From Deltaproteobacteria bacterium (GTDB lineage Bacteria; Desulfobacterota; BSN033; UBA1163), in the NCBI GenBank assembly GCA_016875255.1, contig VGRU01000001.1:1-64000 (forward strand): a DNA stretch of 64,000 nt, written 5' to 3'. Position numbers and translations under genes: made by a program. Below the pieces are notes generated by a model. The model was not told the DNA's origin, did not search any database, and was given only the letters and a program-made list of their open reading frames with translations. Every line of letters begins with the position of its first letter. The stretch's first letter is position 1. Below are positions 23,756-32,147 of the stretch, in pieces.

Positions 23756-24778
23756 TCAATCTCTTAAAGAAATCTCCTTGGCGCTAATCCCGAACCGTTT
23801 AAACCAGCTAAAAATCTCTCCGAACGAAACTTTTCTCAGCCGGCTCAAGCTCCTTCTTTTTTCCCACATCTTGGGAAGGCCACGAAACCCAGATCCATAA
23901 GCCTTGATTAAAATCCCAATCAAATGCCATGGAGAATATATTTGAGTAAATTTTCCAGCCGCCCCCCGATGGCTAAGCGCCCCGTAGGCCTGAAACGCAA
24001 AACGCCAGATCGTAAAAAAAGGGGTAAAGAGAAGAAGGGGCAATGGAAAGTATTTGAGGGTGATCCAGAAGCGATTTCTCTCGACATAAAAAGCCTTGAA
24101 GGGCGAATGTTGCCCTCCGGTTCCGGAGTTTTTATGATAAAGGATGGCTCTGGGAACATAACAGCCTTTCCAGCCTGCCAACCGCGCTCGGATTCCGATT
24201 TCGGCATCATCCGCATATGCGAAAAAATCTTCGTCAAACAGCCCGATCTCATCAAATACCTTTTTCCGGTACATGGCCCCACAGCCCGGAGGAAAGAAGA
24301 TCTCTTCCACCTGCTCAAATTGTCCCTGATCCTGTTCAAATTGACCCTTTGCCCGACTCAATCCATCCCAATAAATGAGCTCCCCAACTGCTTCAATCTG
24401 GTCTCTTTTGTAATAAGAATAGATTTTAGACCCCCACATACCTATCTGGGGGTTCACATCGATCGCCTTCACCAATTCTTCGAGCCAGTTAGGGCTGACC
24501 CATGTGTCATTATTCAAAAGAACGATATACTCCCCTCTCGCGGCTCGAATGCCAACATTATTGCCTCCTGTGAAGCCAAGATTGATTTCGTTTCGGATGA
24601 TCTGAACGAATTCTCCGTATCGCTCCCGAACGAACTCCACTGACCCATCTGTCGAGCCATTATCCACCAGGATTGTTTCAAAATGGGAATAGGTCTGATC
24701 CTTCAGAGAATCGAGACATTCCTGAAGAAATCTCTTCCCATTCCAGTTGGGGATAATGACAGATAATAGGGGCTTCAT
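23756..24778 (-). CDS. Glycosyltransferase family 2, rhamnosyltransferase-like
   Basis: A 340-residue GT2 enzyme. LSVIIPNWNGKRFLQECL (about 4-21), LVDNGSTDGSVEFV (about 36-49), NNVGIRAARGEYIVLLNNDT (about 73-92, DxD-like NND) and CGAMYRKKVFDEIGLFDEDFF with YADDAEIGIRARLAGW (about 187-202) form the complete pattern of the WbbL/rhamnosyltransferase-like family. It adds one sugar to a lipid-linked glycan in the cytoplasm; the C-terminal hydrophobic patches suggest membrane contact. It follows the polysaccharide deacetylase gene by 7 bases. Confidence 0.86.
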   Translation of the reverse strand: MKPLLSVIIPNWNGKRFLQECLDSLKDQTYSHFETILVDNGSTDGSVEFVRERYGEFVQIIRNEINLGFTGGNNVGIRAARGEYIVLLNNDTWVSPNWLEELVKAIDVNPQIGMWGSKIYSYYKRDQIEAVGELIYWDGLSRAKGQFEQDQGQFEQVEEIFFPPGCGAMYRKKVFDEIGLFDEDFFAYADDAEIGIRARLAGWKGCYVPRAILYHKNSGTGGQHSPFKAFYVERNRFWITLKYFPLPLLLFTPFFTIWRFAFQAYGALSHRGAAGKFTQIYSPWHLIGILIKAYGSGFRGLPKMWEKRRSLSRLRKVSFGEIFSWFKRFGISAKEISLRD

Positions 24779-24785
24779 CTTCTCC

Positions 24786-25619
24786 TCATCTCAAGCCAAG
24801 GATCTGATCCACCCTTGCAAACTTGAAATGGTTTAAAAGGAACTCCAATTTTTTCAGGGCAGAATGAATTCCATAATAGGAGATTAAACGATTGGTAAAA
24901 GAGAGCTTCAACCTCGGGGTTTCTGCATAACCTTCCCAGGGATGAAAATAGAGCAGGAACGGCTGTTTTCGATTGATTCTCCTTAATCCCCAGAGAAGGA
25001 ATGAAAATGGAAATATTCTCAAATAGAACCCTCCAGCAATGGGGATCTTCAGCTTTCCCAGCTTTAATGGAGGGGTGGGAAACTCCATGAGGGGACTGGT
25101 CGGATCTTCCTCTCTAACATCCTCCAATGAAATCCGGTAAGGTTGCATCGGCGCTCCGCTCACCCCGTAGAGAGGATTTAATTTTACCGGAAAGATACTG
25201 GCATCATATTGATAGCCATGGTCTATGAGAACTTTGAGTGCCCATTTTGTCCGATTATCAAGGGAGAAGCAAGGGGCTCGAAATCCCTTGATCTGCACCT
25301 TTTCAAGAATTCCCTCCATGACGGAATGGAAACGCTTCAATTCTTCCCGAAAAAGGTCTTCGCTTAACTTCCACAAGGGCTGATGCGAAAATCCATGACA
25401 TCCGATTTCATGACCTCTCTCAAAAATTGAACGAACAAGATCGGGATGACGTTCCGCAACCTCTCCAACAATAAAAAAGGTTCCTTTTGTCTGATAACGG
25501 TCTAACAGGTCAATAACTTGTTGGGTGGCTTCCGGCGCCTGAAAAAAAGGAGGCCTTTGTCCCCCTAACAATTCAGAGTGAAACCACTCCTCTGTATCAA
25601 TGGCTAAGGCGTTGATCAT
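24786..25619 (-). CDS. Polysaccharide deacetylase, NodB-homology with DUF3473-like C-terminus
   Basis: A protein of about 277 residues. MINALAIDTEEWFHSE at the start holds the catalytic Asp region, HEIGCHGFSHQPLW (about 82-95) the zinc-binding HxxxH, and FRAPCFSLD (about 126-134) motif 3; YFHPWEGYAETPRLKL (about 222-237) matches the C-terminal DUF3473 part of the XrtA/PEP-CTERM-locus deacetylases. It removes acetyl groups from an N-acetylated glycan. No exosortase is in the window. Start chosen at ATG 25619; a TTG at 25640 would add seven residues and neither has a strong ribosome-binding site. Confidence 0.85.
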   Translation of the reverse strand: MINALAIDTEEWFHSELLGGQRPPFFQAPEATQQVIDLLDRYQTKGTFFIVGEVAERHPDLVRSIFERGHEIGCHGFSHQPLWKLSEDLFREELKRFHSVMEGILEKVQIKGFRAPCFSLDNRTKWALKVLIDHGYQYDASIFPVKLNPLYGVSGAPMQPYRISLEDVREEDPTSPLMEFPTPPLKLGKLKIPIAGGFYLRIFPFSFLLWGLRRINRKQPFLLYFHPWEGYAETPRLKLSFTNRLISYYGIHSALKKLEFLLNHFKFARVDQILGLR

Positions 25620-25655
25620 GGATATCACAATTCTGCCCAAAAAGTAATGGGTTAG

Positions 25656-25866
25656 GGCTATGAAGCCAGTTTGGATTGATAGTCAACCGGTTATGGGTGA
25701 CGATGCTCGTATCGAAGCAAGAGGCTCGAAAAACGAAGCTCGAGCATCCAGATTCTATTCGCGAGTCTCGATACGAGCTTCCACAACGACAAACGTCATT
25801 TTCAATTTAACGATACGCCTGCCTGCCGGTAGGCAGGGGCATCGTTACCTTTTCAACATTACTTTT
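25656..25866. repeat. Palindromic CGTATCG/ATCGTTACC repeat cluster with inserted CTGCCTGCCGGTAGGCAG
   Basis: Same family as 12188-12363: ACGACAAACGT and AACGATACG .. GGGCATCGTTACC are shared. Here the loop of the AACGAT/ATCGTT hairpin is interrupted by a CCTGCCTGCCGGTAGGCAGG palindrome (about 25821-25842). A CTCGTATCGAAGC .. GAGTCTCGATACGAG inverted pair is also present. No gene. Confidence 0.6.
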
Positions 25867-25872
25867 ACGCAA

Positions 25873-26955
25873 TTATATCACATCCGTATCTCCCCAGTTG
25901 ACATACCACCCTTTTGGGTCCAATAGCTCCTTGTCTTCTTCATGCGAATATAGCATGAATAGAAATGTTTTGGGACTCCGAAGAAACCCCTGTTTCCTCA
26001 ATAGGTGATAATAGGGATGCACTTCAGGGACCATGAAACCCAGCAGGTCAACCCCCTCCCTTTGGCTGTATGTGATCCCTTTCTCCACCAGAGCCGTTAA
26101 AGCATCCTCATCGAGCGCTAACAAGTCCACGATCACAGCGCTATGAAATGCAAGGAGATCCACCTTTCTAAGAATGATAAACCCTCTCATCTCCCCTTTT
26201 TCGATAGCCCGGTAAATGGTATAGTTTCGTGTCGGATGTCGGAAATAACGCCAGGCCATATACTCCCGATCCCGAATTCCCATGTTGGGGTAAAGGGAAA
26301 TGGCCCTACCCAAAAAATACTCAAATTGGTTATCCAGTTCCCCAATTTTTTCGATTTCAATCCTTCCATCTTCTTTTCTTCTCCTCCTGACAAAAAGAGG
26401 GTTATATAAAATTCTTGCCAATCCACCGATGAGAAGACTGAAGGGTAAAAAATGGAGGTAACGATTTATGATACCACAAAATCGGATGGGGTAAACGAGA
26501 ACAGGGAGTCTCACGATCTCCTGCCATCCGATCTTTTTAAATCCATGAATGGTCTCCTTCCGGATGGGATAGGCAGTGGTGAAGGAGTTTCCTTCATCTT
26601 TAACACGCCGGATCGCATATCTTCCCAACTCTTCAAAGATTCCTTTTCTCCGATAAGCAGGGGAAACCATCAGGTCAACAGAGAGCGTTCCACGGACCAC
26701 TTTCCTATGAACAGAAAACTGCCTTGGAAGATCCGCAAAATGACCGATGATCTTATCGCCATCCTCCACGATATAAATCAGGGCTTTCCCGACTGGCCCT
26801 TCCATAAACTCCCACTGCCAAAATCTGGGATCCAATTTGTCTTTTTCCATCTCGCCGAAGACAGTCCTTCTGAGAGATAAAACCCCCTTCAGGTCTTTCT
26901 CATCCCCCTCCCGAACTTTCCAGCGATGCACTCCGTCCTTCATTTTGCTTCGCAT
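25873..26955 (-). CDS. GNAT-family N-acetyltransferase
   Basis: A 360-residue protein with an N-terminal GNAT domain: KIIGHFADLPRQF and LMVSPAYRRKGIFEELGRYA (about 93-112, with the RxxGxG/A acetyl-CoA loop as RRKGIF) are visible, then YPIRKETIHGFKKIGW. The C-terminal half includes a second GNAT-like half with GFIILRKVDLLAF and KEGVDLLGFMVPE. Length suggests a tandem GNAT, as in proteins of exopolysaccharide loci. Substrate unknown, perhaps an amino sugar. It overlaps the flippase gene by 16 bases; ATG 26943 is an alternative start. Confidence 0.72.
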   Translation of the reverse strand: MRSKMKDGVHRWKVREGDEKDLKGVLSLRRTVFGEMEKDKLDPRFWQWEFMEGPVGKALIYIVEDGDKIIGHFADLPRQFSVHRKVVRGTLSVDLMVSPAYRRKGIFEELGRYAIRRVKDEGNSFTTAYPIRKETIHGFKKIGWQEIVRLPVLVYPIRFCGIINRYLHFLPFSLLIGGLARILYNPLFVRRRRKEDGRIEIEKIGELDNQFEYFLGRAISLYPNMGIRDREYMAWRYFRHPTRNYTIYRAIEKGEMRGFIILRKVDLLAFHSAVIVDLLALDEDALTALVEKGITYSQREGVDLLGFMVPEVHPYYHLLRKQGFLRSPKTFLFMLYSHEEDKELLDPKGWYVNWGDTDVI

Positions 26956-28247
26956 TCCTTTTGATGCGCTTTTTCCCCTCTTTTCTTTTTCTCGCTATAA
27001 GGGCGACACGCTAAATAAAAATTTATCCCCAACAGGCAGAAAGCTAACAGCCCAACGATAAAGAGGATCTGGACCATGGTCTCATGGAACAAAGCAATGG
27101 CTCCGACCTGAATGACGGTCATAAGGGATAAGGGATAAAGGAAGATGTTTCGACGGGTGGCGAGGTGATAATAGAGCAAAATGAAGGTCAGTGAAAAGAA
27201 GGTCATATTGATCGAAAATAACCTGATCAAAGGACCGCATTCCGGATAGAGCTTTCCGGTGAGCATCTGGGTGATCCGGTCAGGGAAAAGATGAGAGATA
27301 AGAATTCCCGGGACACAGAGGGCGCCTGCCACCATTAACCCCCGGATCAAGACCGGTAAGGTCTCCTTTTTCTGAGCATCCAGTAAGGAAACCTTCGGAA
27401 ACATGACCATGACCACCGGAAGGGGAAGAAAGAGAATTATTTTACCCACCATTTGAGCAATGGAATAATAACCGGCCTCCATCGGGGTGAAGAGATGTTT
27501 GACTAAAATCAAATCAATCTGTGTTAATGTCATAAAGCATAAAAGAGTCATTCCCACGGGGAAAAAATAGCGATAAGCTTCCAAAAGGGATGAAGAGTCG
27601 TCCAGGATCGGGTATGCCTGAGAATGGGCCTCCCCCTCTTCCTTTCTCATCGAAAACCTTATCAGGATAAGGGAAAGAAAGGTCGTTACAAAATAGGCGA
27701 TGGCGATTGACCCCATGGCGCCCAGTACTCCCCATCCTCCGACAACCAGAAGGATGCCCACGAGCAGTTTAAGCCCTCCATTGAGAATCAGGTTAAACGC
27801 CAATAGTCCAAATTTTTGCAGGCCCTGCAGTCCGCCCCATGGAACCGGTGCGATCATGGCAAAAAAAAGGATCACCCCCGTAAGGAGGATGACCCCGGGG
27901 GAAGAAATCTGGAGGAAGGCGGAAAGAAGGGAGCTTCCCAGGGCTATCGCTAAAAAGAAAAAGAGGGCCACAGCCACCATCACCAGGAGGAAGTGTTTGA
28001 GGAAATCTTTTGTCTGCCGGTGTTGGGACTTGGCCTGAAAGACGGAAACAAATCTGGTAATGGTGGTTTGAACGGTATTGGCCGGCACTGTGATGAGCAT
28101 AAAAAGGGCCATCAGGGCATTGAGTTGCCCGTAGTCAGCAGGGGTAAGGTGCCGGACCATAAAAAAATGATAGAGCAAGTTAAACAGGTTGAAGAGACCG
28201 ATACCGATGAACATCAGCCCTGTGTTTTTGAAAAACTCGTCTTTCAA
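26940..28247 (-). CDS. wzx: Polysaccharide flippase, Wzx/MVF-like
   Basis: A 435-residue polytopic membrane protein with about 12-14 hydrophobic segments and the N-terminal pattern LFNLLYHFFMVRHLTPADYG of polysaccharide biosynthesis (MATE/MOP) flippases. It flips undecaprenyl-pyrophosphate oligosaccharides across the inner membrane. The only plausible start is TTG 28247, preceded by AGGTGA at a good distance and one base after the stop of the GT39 gene, so the two are translationally coupled. A flippase together with Wzm/Wzt in one locus suggests two surface glycans. Confidence 0.85.
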   Translation of the reverse strand: MKDEFFKNTGLMFIGIGLFNLFNLLYHFFMVRHLTPADYGQLNALMALFMLITVPANTVQTTITRFVSVFQAKSQHRQTKDFLKHFLLVMVAVALFFFLAIALGSSLLSAFLQISSPGVILLTGVILFFAMIAPVPWGGLQGLQKFGLLAFNLILNGGLKLLVGILLVVGGWGVLGAMGSIAIAYFVTTFLSLILIRFSMRKEEGEAHSQAYPILDDSSSLLEAYRYFFPVGMTLLCFMTLTQIDLILVKHLFTPMEAGYYSIAQMVGKIILFLPLPVVMVMFPKVSLLDAQKKETLPVLIRGLMVAGALCVPGILISHLFPDRITQMLTGKLYPECGPLIRLFSINMTFFSLTFILLYYHLATRRNIFLYPLSLMTVIQVGAIALFHETMVQILFIVGLLAFCLLGINFYLACRPYSEKKKRGEKAHQKECEAK

Positions 28248-28248
28248 C

Positions 28249-29775
28249 TTAATATATCACCTCGTAAATGACCGATTCCCGATCCGCCTCTCTGAACACC
28301 TCTTTCAAATCTTTTAATTGAATTCCTTCGATAAACCCTCGATTTCTCTCCCGGGTATTTTTATCGACCAGAATATATTGAACCCCCTTTGCTCTAGCAT
28401 AACGGATAACCTTGTGATAGGGTTCCAGAGGACCTCCAGGTTTGGAAATTTCCTTTGGCAACATCATAAATTCCCGGTCCGCATAGAATGTCTCTTGAGG
28501 GCTATTGGACATGATGATGGCATCCGAAGGGGTGTTCTGCTTCAGCCAAAGCCCTACCTCTTTCTGGATGGCGCGATGCCTCCGCTCGGGTTTTAAACTC
28601 TGGGGCATTTGAATTAAAATAACTAAGAGAACAAACCAAAACAGTGCCTTTTCTGCATCGGAAAATTTTATCTTTTCCAAATACCTTCTTATTTCCAGAA
28701 TGCCTGCCCCAGCCCAAAAGAGAGAAAGGGGGATCATGGGCACCGAAAAACGGATGGTGGAGGGCAGAAAGGTCGATAAAGAAAGCAAATGGAAGAGCAC
28801 CAGAGAGGCCAGGAATAACTCATAGGCGATGCCTTCTCGCCTCATTCTTATTAGCCCGAAAAATAAAATAAGCCACAATAAAAAATGGTAGGCTCTCAGG
28901 TAGTGGTAGGCCACAGAAGGAAAATGGTGAACGATATTTCTGGTCATCCAGATGATTTTTGAATTCTTCTTTTCGGGATGATCCTGCTCAACTCCTTTTG
29001 AAGGGTTAATCTTCTCTATGCTCTTTTTAAATAATTGAGATTGCGCTTCAACGGCCTTCTTGCTAATTAGCCACTGACCTGTTTCATGGTGAACATAGAT
29101 AACGTATGGGAGCCCAAAGATAAACATGCTTGAAACTAAAACTCCGATCGAAGCAAGTGTTTTAAACCACCTCTTTCTAAGAAAACCATCCATGACGATC
29201 CAGGCCAGGTAAACTAAAATGTAGCCAATTGCTTCCGGTCTTGTGAGATAGGCCAGGCCAAGGGAAAATCCTGATAAAGCCATTCTCCATACTTTATCCC
29301 TTTTCAGTCCTGTCCAGAAATAATAAACCGATAGGACCAACAATCCCCAATAAGTGGCCTCGGTGAGCATCATTCCGGAGTAAATCACCAGGTAGGGATG
29401 AAAGGTGTAAAAAAGCGCCGAAAAGATAGCTCCTTTTTGACCGATTGCCTCTTTTACTAAATAAAAGAGGGGAATGATGGTCAGGGTACCGAAAAAAAGT
29501 GAGAGGAGTCTTCCCGTTATTTCAACATGTGCGGTATCCATTGAAAACAAAGAGATCAGGAGAGGATAAAGAGGATGGCCAGCGATAGATAATCCTTTTG
29601 TAAACTGCCCCTTTAAAAAATCCCTTGCCATGAACCCATAGGCCGCGCTGTCATAAGCGATCCCCTGCGCCATCAGGACGGCATAGAGCCTTAGGATAAA
29701 GGCGATTCCGATGAGAAAGAAGAGGATTTGTCTCTCATTAAGGCTATTAAAAAAAGAAATAATTTTATTGACCAT
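28249..29775 (-). CDS. Membrane glycosyltransferase, family 39 (ArnT/PMT-like)
   Basis: A 508-residue polytopic protein with about 10-11 transmembrane segments in the N-terminal two thirds. AQGIAYDSAAYGFMARDFLKG (about 34-54) is the first periplasmic loop with the catalytic Asp of GT39/GT83 enzymes, and GHPLYPLLISLF follows as usual. The C-terminal soluble domain (about 400-508) includes SNSPQETFYADREFMMLP. Such enzymes move a sugar from polyprenyl phosphate onto lipid A, a glycan or protein in the periplasm; the polyprenyl-phosphate GT2 gene at 193 could supply the donor. Directly upstream of the wzx-like gene. Confidence 0.86.
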   Translation of the reverse strand: MVNKIISFFNSLNERQILFFLIGIAFILRLYAVLMAQGIAYDSAAYGFMARDFLKGQFTKGLSIAGHPLYPLLISLFSMDTAHVEITGRLLSLFFGTLTIIPLFYLVKEAIGQKGAIFSALFYTFHPYLVIYSGMMLTEATYWGLLVLSVYYFWTGLKRDKVWRMALSGFSLGLAYLTRPEAIGYILVYLAWIVMDGFLRKRWFKTLASIGVLVSSMFIFGLPYVIYVHHETGQWLISKKAVEAQSQLFKKSIEKINPSKGVEQDHPEKKNSKIIWMTRNIVHHFPSVAYHYLRAYHFLLWLILFFGLIRMRREGIAYELFLASLVLFHLLSLSTFLPSTIRFSVPMIPLSLFWAGAGILEIRRYLEKIKFSDAEKALFWFVLLVILIQMPQSLKPERRHRAIQKEVGLWLKQNTPSDAIIMSNSPQETFYADREFMMLPKEISKPGGPLEPYHKVIRYARAKGVQYILVDKNTRERNRGFIEGIQLKDLKEVFREADRESVIYEVIY

Positions 29776-29793
29776 CTATTTCAGTCCTCTGCC

Positions 29794-30048
29794 TTAAGAA
29801 AATGCCTGATGATGATTTAGTTGTTCCTGGATAGCCATACAGAATGGCGGCGCCTTTCCCGATAAAAAGGTATTTAATACAAACGCAATTAATTTATTGT
29901 CATTCCCAAATTCGAGATTCCGAAACAAGTTCGGAATGACAGGCTTTTTCTTGTCAGGCTGAACTCGTTTCAGCATCTCATTTAATGCGTTTGTATTAAT
30001 CTTATGTTTCTCAAAAACCTCGGTTAATCTTGCAAGCTTATTGATCAT
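29794..30048 (-). pseudogene. Small gene interrupted by a 126-bp repeat element
   Basis: The frame starts at ATG 30048 with MINKLARLTEVFEKHK and overlaps the upstream 79-residue ORF by 11 bases, a sign that a real second gene began here. After about 16 codons the sequence becomes the TIR-bounded repeat element 29874-29999 (VIPNLFRNLEFGND is a translation of the REP hairpin), then ends with about 25 codons of other sequence. The start resembles small nucleotidyltransferase-type proteins, from memory and not certain. I consider it a broken gene. Confidence 0.5.
29874..29999. mobile_element. MITE-like 126-bp element with TTAATACAAACGCA ends
   Basis: TTAATACAAACGCAATTAA at the left and its inverse TTAATGCGTTTGTATTAA at the right bound an inverted pair of REP-like hairpins, GAGATTCCGAAAC..GTTCGGAATGACA (29914-29941) and TGTCAGGCTGAAC..GTTTCAGCATCTC (29952-29979). 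It lies inside the ORF 29794-30048, which it appears to disrupt. Confidence 0.65.
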
Positions 30049-30277
30049 CTTTAGAATGATAACCTAACCATGTTGGCGTATTTTCATTAGCCCATTTCCG
30101 GTATTCCCTGGTAGTCCCAAATATCCGGTAAGGCACTTCATCAATGACAGGTGATTTCATCGGTAAAAATCCCAACTGAATTCGCTCATAAACTGTGCGA
30201 GAAAGACCATCCTCAAAGTCAAATCTCAATTGTTCCTCTTCGCTTATCCTACCTATCTGATAGGTAACTTTTCCCAC
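30038..30277 (-). CDS. Hypothetical 79-residue protein
   Basis: A short acidic protein starting at GTG 30277 (GKVTYQIGRISEEEQLRFDFED) and ending in TTREYRKWANENTPTWLGYH. No domain is recognised with confidence. It overlaps the next frame (the broken gene at 29794-30048) by 11 bases, like a two-gene module such as a toxin-antitoxin or nucleotidyltransferase pair, whose second gene was then interrupted by a repeat. The 147 bases upstream contain no other gene. Function unknown. Confidence 0.5.
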   Translation of the reverse strand: MGKVTYQIGRISEEEQLRFDFEDGLSRTVYERIQLGFLPMKSPVIDEVPYRIFGTTREYRKWANENTPTWLGYHSKDDQ

Positions 30278-30424
30278 TTCTTATCCCCGCTTTCCGTCTG
30301 AAACACTCTTGCGAGATGCGTCAGGAAATGGGACTACTCTATTTCCTGCGATGACCTCTTCTTTGTCTTTTAGGTATTCCGTTATGATATAAATTAACCC
30401 CTCTTTATAAATCATTATTCCATC

Positions 30425-31543
30425 CTACAGAATTTTTTTCAAAAAACCGATAATTTTCTCACTGGCTTTGCCATTGCCAAAGGCATTCGGCGCTTTCCTC
30501 GGGAATTCTCCATCTCTGGCTTGACACACCCCTTCAATAATCTTTCCCGTCTCTGCTCCTACTACCACATTCCCTCCGCTCTTGACCGTTGCAATCCACT
30601 CCGTCTCCTCCCGTAAAGTGATACAGGGGACCCTGAACCAGTAGGCTTCTTTCTGCACGCCTCCGGAGTCGGTCAGAATGGCCCTGGCATGCTTTTCCAA
30701 GGCTAACATATTGAGGTAGGAAACAGGATCGATGATCTTAACATTTCGGGTCTCTTTGGAAAGACGGTGAATGCCGATCATCTTTCTCGTTCGGGGATGA
30801 AGAGGGAGGATGACAGGAGTATCTTTTCCAATTTCATTTAGGGCTTTTAAAATGGATTGAAGCCTTTTAGGATCATCCGTATTTTCGGCGCGATGAAGAG
30901 TCACTAAATAATATTGCGGATTGCGGATTGCGGATTGCGGATTGAGAAGATTTAAATCTTTAAGAATTGTCGATTTTTGTTGAGCTAACTTGGAATAGTA
31001 AAGTATCGAATCGTACATGACATCGCCTACGTTTTTGACGATCTTTCCTTTACCGTTCCTGATCCCTTCCTTCAACAGATTTTGAACAGCTTGAGCGGTG
31101 GGACAGAAGAGAAAAGTGGAGAGATGATCGGTGATAAGACGATTGATCTCCTCCGGCATCCTGCGGTTATAACTCCTCAATCCTGCTTCCACATGGGCGA
31201 CCGGGATATTCAGCTTGGCAGCGGCCAATGCTCCGGCCAGGGTCGAGTTGGTATCGCCGTAAACAAGAACCGCTTCCGGTTTTTCCTTTTGAAGAACGGC
31301 CTCAATTCGTTCAAGCATGATTCCGGTCTGTTTCCCATGAGAACCGGAGCCCACTCCCAGATGGTAATGCGGCTTAGGAAGGTCAAGTTCTTCAAAAAAG
31401 ACCCGATCCATCAGATAGTCGTAATGCTGGCCTGTGTGGATTAATATTTCTTCAATCTTCTTCTTGGATGTTTGAATGGCTCGGCTGACGACAGCGGCTT
31501 TAATAAATTGTGGTCTTGCTCCGACAATAGTGACAATCTTCAT
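30425..31543 (-). CDS. wbpI: UDP-N-acetylglucosamine 2-epimerase family (WecB/WbpI-like)
   Basis: A 372-residue non-hydrolysing epimerase. GARPQFIKAA (about 7-16), HTGQHYDYLMD (about 36-46), VYGDTNSTLAG (about 94-104), HVEAGLRSYNRRMPEEINR (about 116-134) and LTDSGGVQKEA (about 292-302) are all present. In the company of WbpD-, WbpB- and WbpE-like genes it fits WbpI, converting UDP-GlcNAc3NAcA to UDP-ManNAc3NAcA; WecB activity on UDP-GlcNAc is the alternative. Odd point: before the YYLVTLHRAEN strand the protein contains NPQSAIRNPQ encoded by four tandem 7-bp ATTGCGG repeats (30913-30940). Confidence 0.87.
   Translation of the reverse strand: MKIVTIVGARPQFIKAAVVSRAIQTSKKKIEEILIHTGQHYDYLMDRVFFEELDLPKPHYHLGVGSGSHGKQTGIMLERIEAVLQKEKPEAVLVYGDTNSTLAGALAAAKLNIPVAHVEAGLRSYNRRMPEEINRLITDHLSTFLFCPTAQAVQNLLKEGIRNGKGKIVKNVGDVMYDSILYYSKLAQQKSTILKDLNLLNPQSAIRNPQYYLVTLHRAENTDDPKRLQSILKALNEIGKDTPVILPLHPRTRKMIGIHRLSKETRNVKIIDPVSYLNMLALEKHARAILTDSGGVQKEAYWFRVPCITLREETEWIATVKSGGNVVVGAETGKIIEGVCQARDGEFPRKAPNAFGNGKASEKIIGFLKKIL
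30913..30940. repeat. Tandem 7-bp repeat (ATTGCGG x4) inside the epimerase gene
   Basis: Four perfect ATTGCGG units followed by ATTGAG lie within the coding sequence of the UDP-GlcNAc 2-epimerase-like gene and encode the NPQSAIRNPQ segment just before a core strand. The same heptamer type is common between genes in repeat-rich genomes; within this window it is only here. Confidence 0.8.
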
Positions 31544-31556
31544 GAAATCGCCTTTT

Positions 31557-32135
31557 TCAACATGGAATAATGGTTACCCCTCTCTTGTTTTTCTTGTATC
31601 TCTTTCCGCAGGCTTTGCAGACTGACTTTCCTGACCGAAATGTAATTTCCGCAGCACATTGGCAGACCCACCCCATGATTTTTCCTGGATTTCCATAGAC
31701 TAGAGCATAATCCGGAATGTCTTTAGTCACGACAGATCCGGCCCCGATAAAAGCATATTGACCAATCGTATTACCGCATACAATCGTTGCATTGGCCCCG
31801 ATCGTCGAGCCTTTTCTGACCAATGTCTGTCGGGTCTCCTTCATCCTGGGGATAAAGCTCCGGGGGTTGAGGACATTGGTAAAAACCATGGATGGACCGC
31901 AAAAGACATCATCTTCCAATACCACGCCCTTAAAGATGGAGACGTTGTTTTGGATCTTGATATTCTTTCCCAGTACGGCGCCCGAAGCGATAAATGCATT
32001 TTGCCCTATGATACAATTTGCCCCGATCCTGGCCCCGGACATGACATGAGAAAAATGCCAGATCTGGGTATTTTCGCCGATCTCTGTTGGTTCATCTACA
32101 ACCGCTGTGGGATGTACAAAATAATTCTTTTCCAT
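31557..32135 (-). CDS. wbpD: Left-handed beta-helix N-acetyltransferase (WbpD-like) with C-terminal Cys motif
   Basis: A 192-residue hexapeptide-repeat acyltransferase: [20 protein letters not shown], then [27 protein letters not shown] and [26 protein letters not shown] give about ten coils, with the catalytic His in WHFSH. WbpD acetylates the 3-amino group of UDP-GlcNAc3NA. The tail (about 160-190) has paired Cys (WVCQCA and VCKACGKRY), a zinc-ribbon-like end also seen in homologues. It lies 13 bases from the epimerase and 12 from the oxidoreductase gene. Confidence 0.86.
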   Translation of the reverse strand: MEKNYFVHPTAVVDEPTEIGENTQIWHFSHVMSGARIGANCIIGQNAFIASGAVLGKNIKIQNNVSIFKGVVLEDDVFCGPSMVFTNVLNPRSFIPRMKETRQTLVRKGSTIGANATIVCGNTIGQYAFIGAGSVVTKDIPDYALVYGNPGKIMGWVCQCAAEITFRSGKSVCKACGKRYKKNKRGVTIIPC

Positions 32136-32147
32136 CTATTATCTCCC

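Noticed and set aside
23924..24643. Long plus-strand frame of 239 codons opposite the GT2 gene at 23756
   Set aside because: Fully inside a well-supported minus-strand glycosyltransferase with complete motifs; the composition of the frame is a shadow and it shows no domain.
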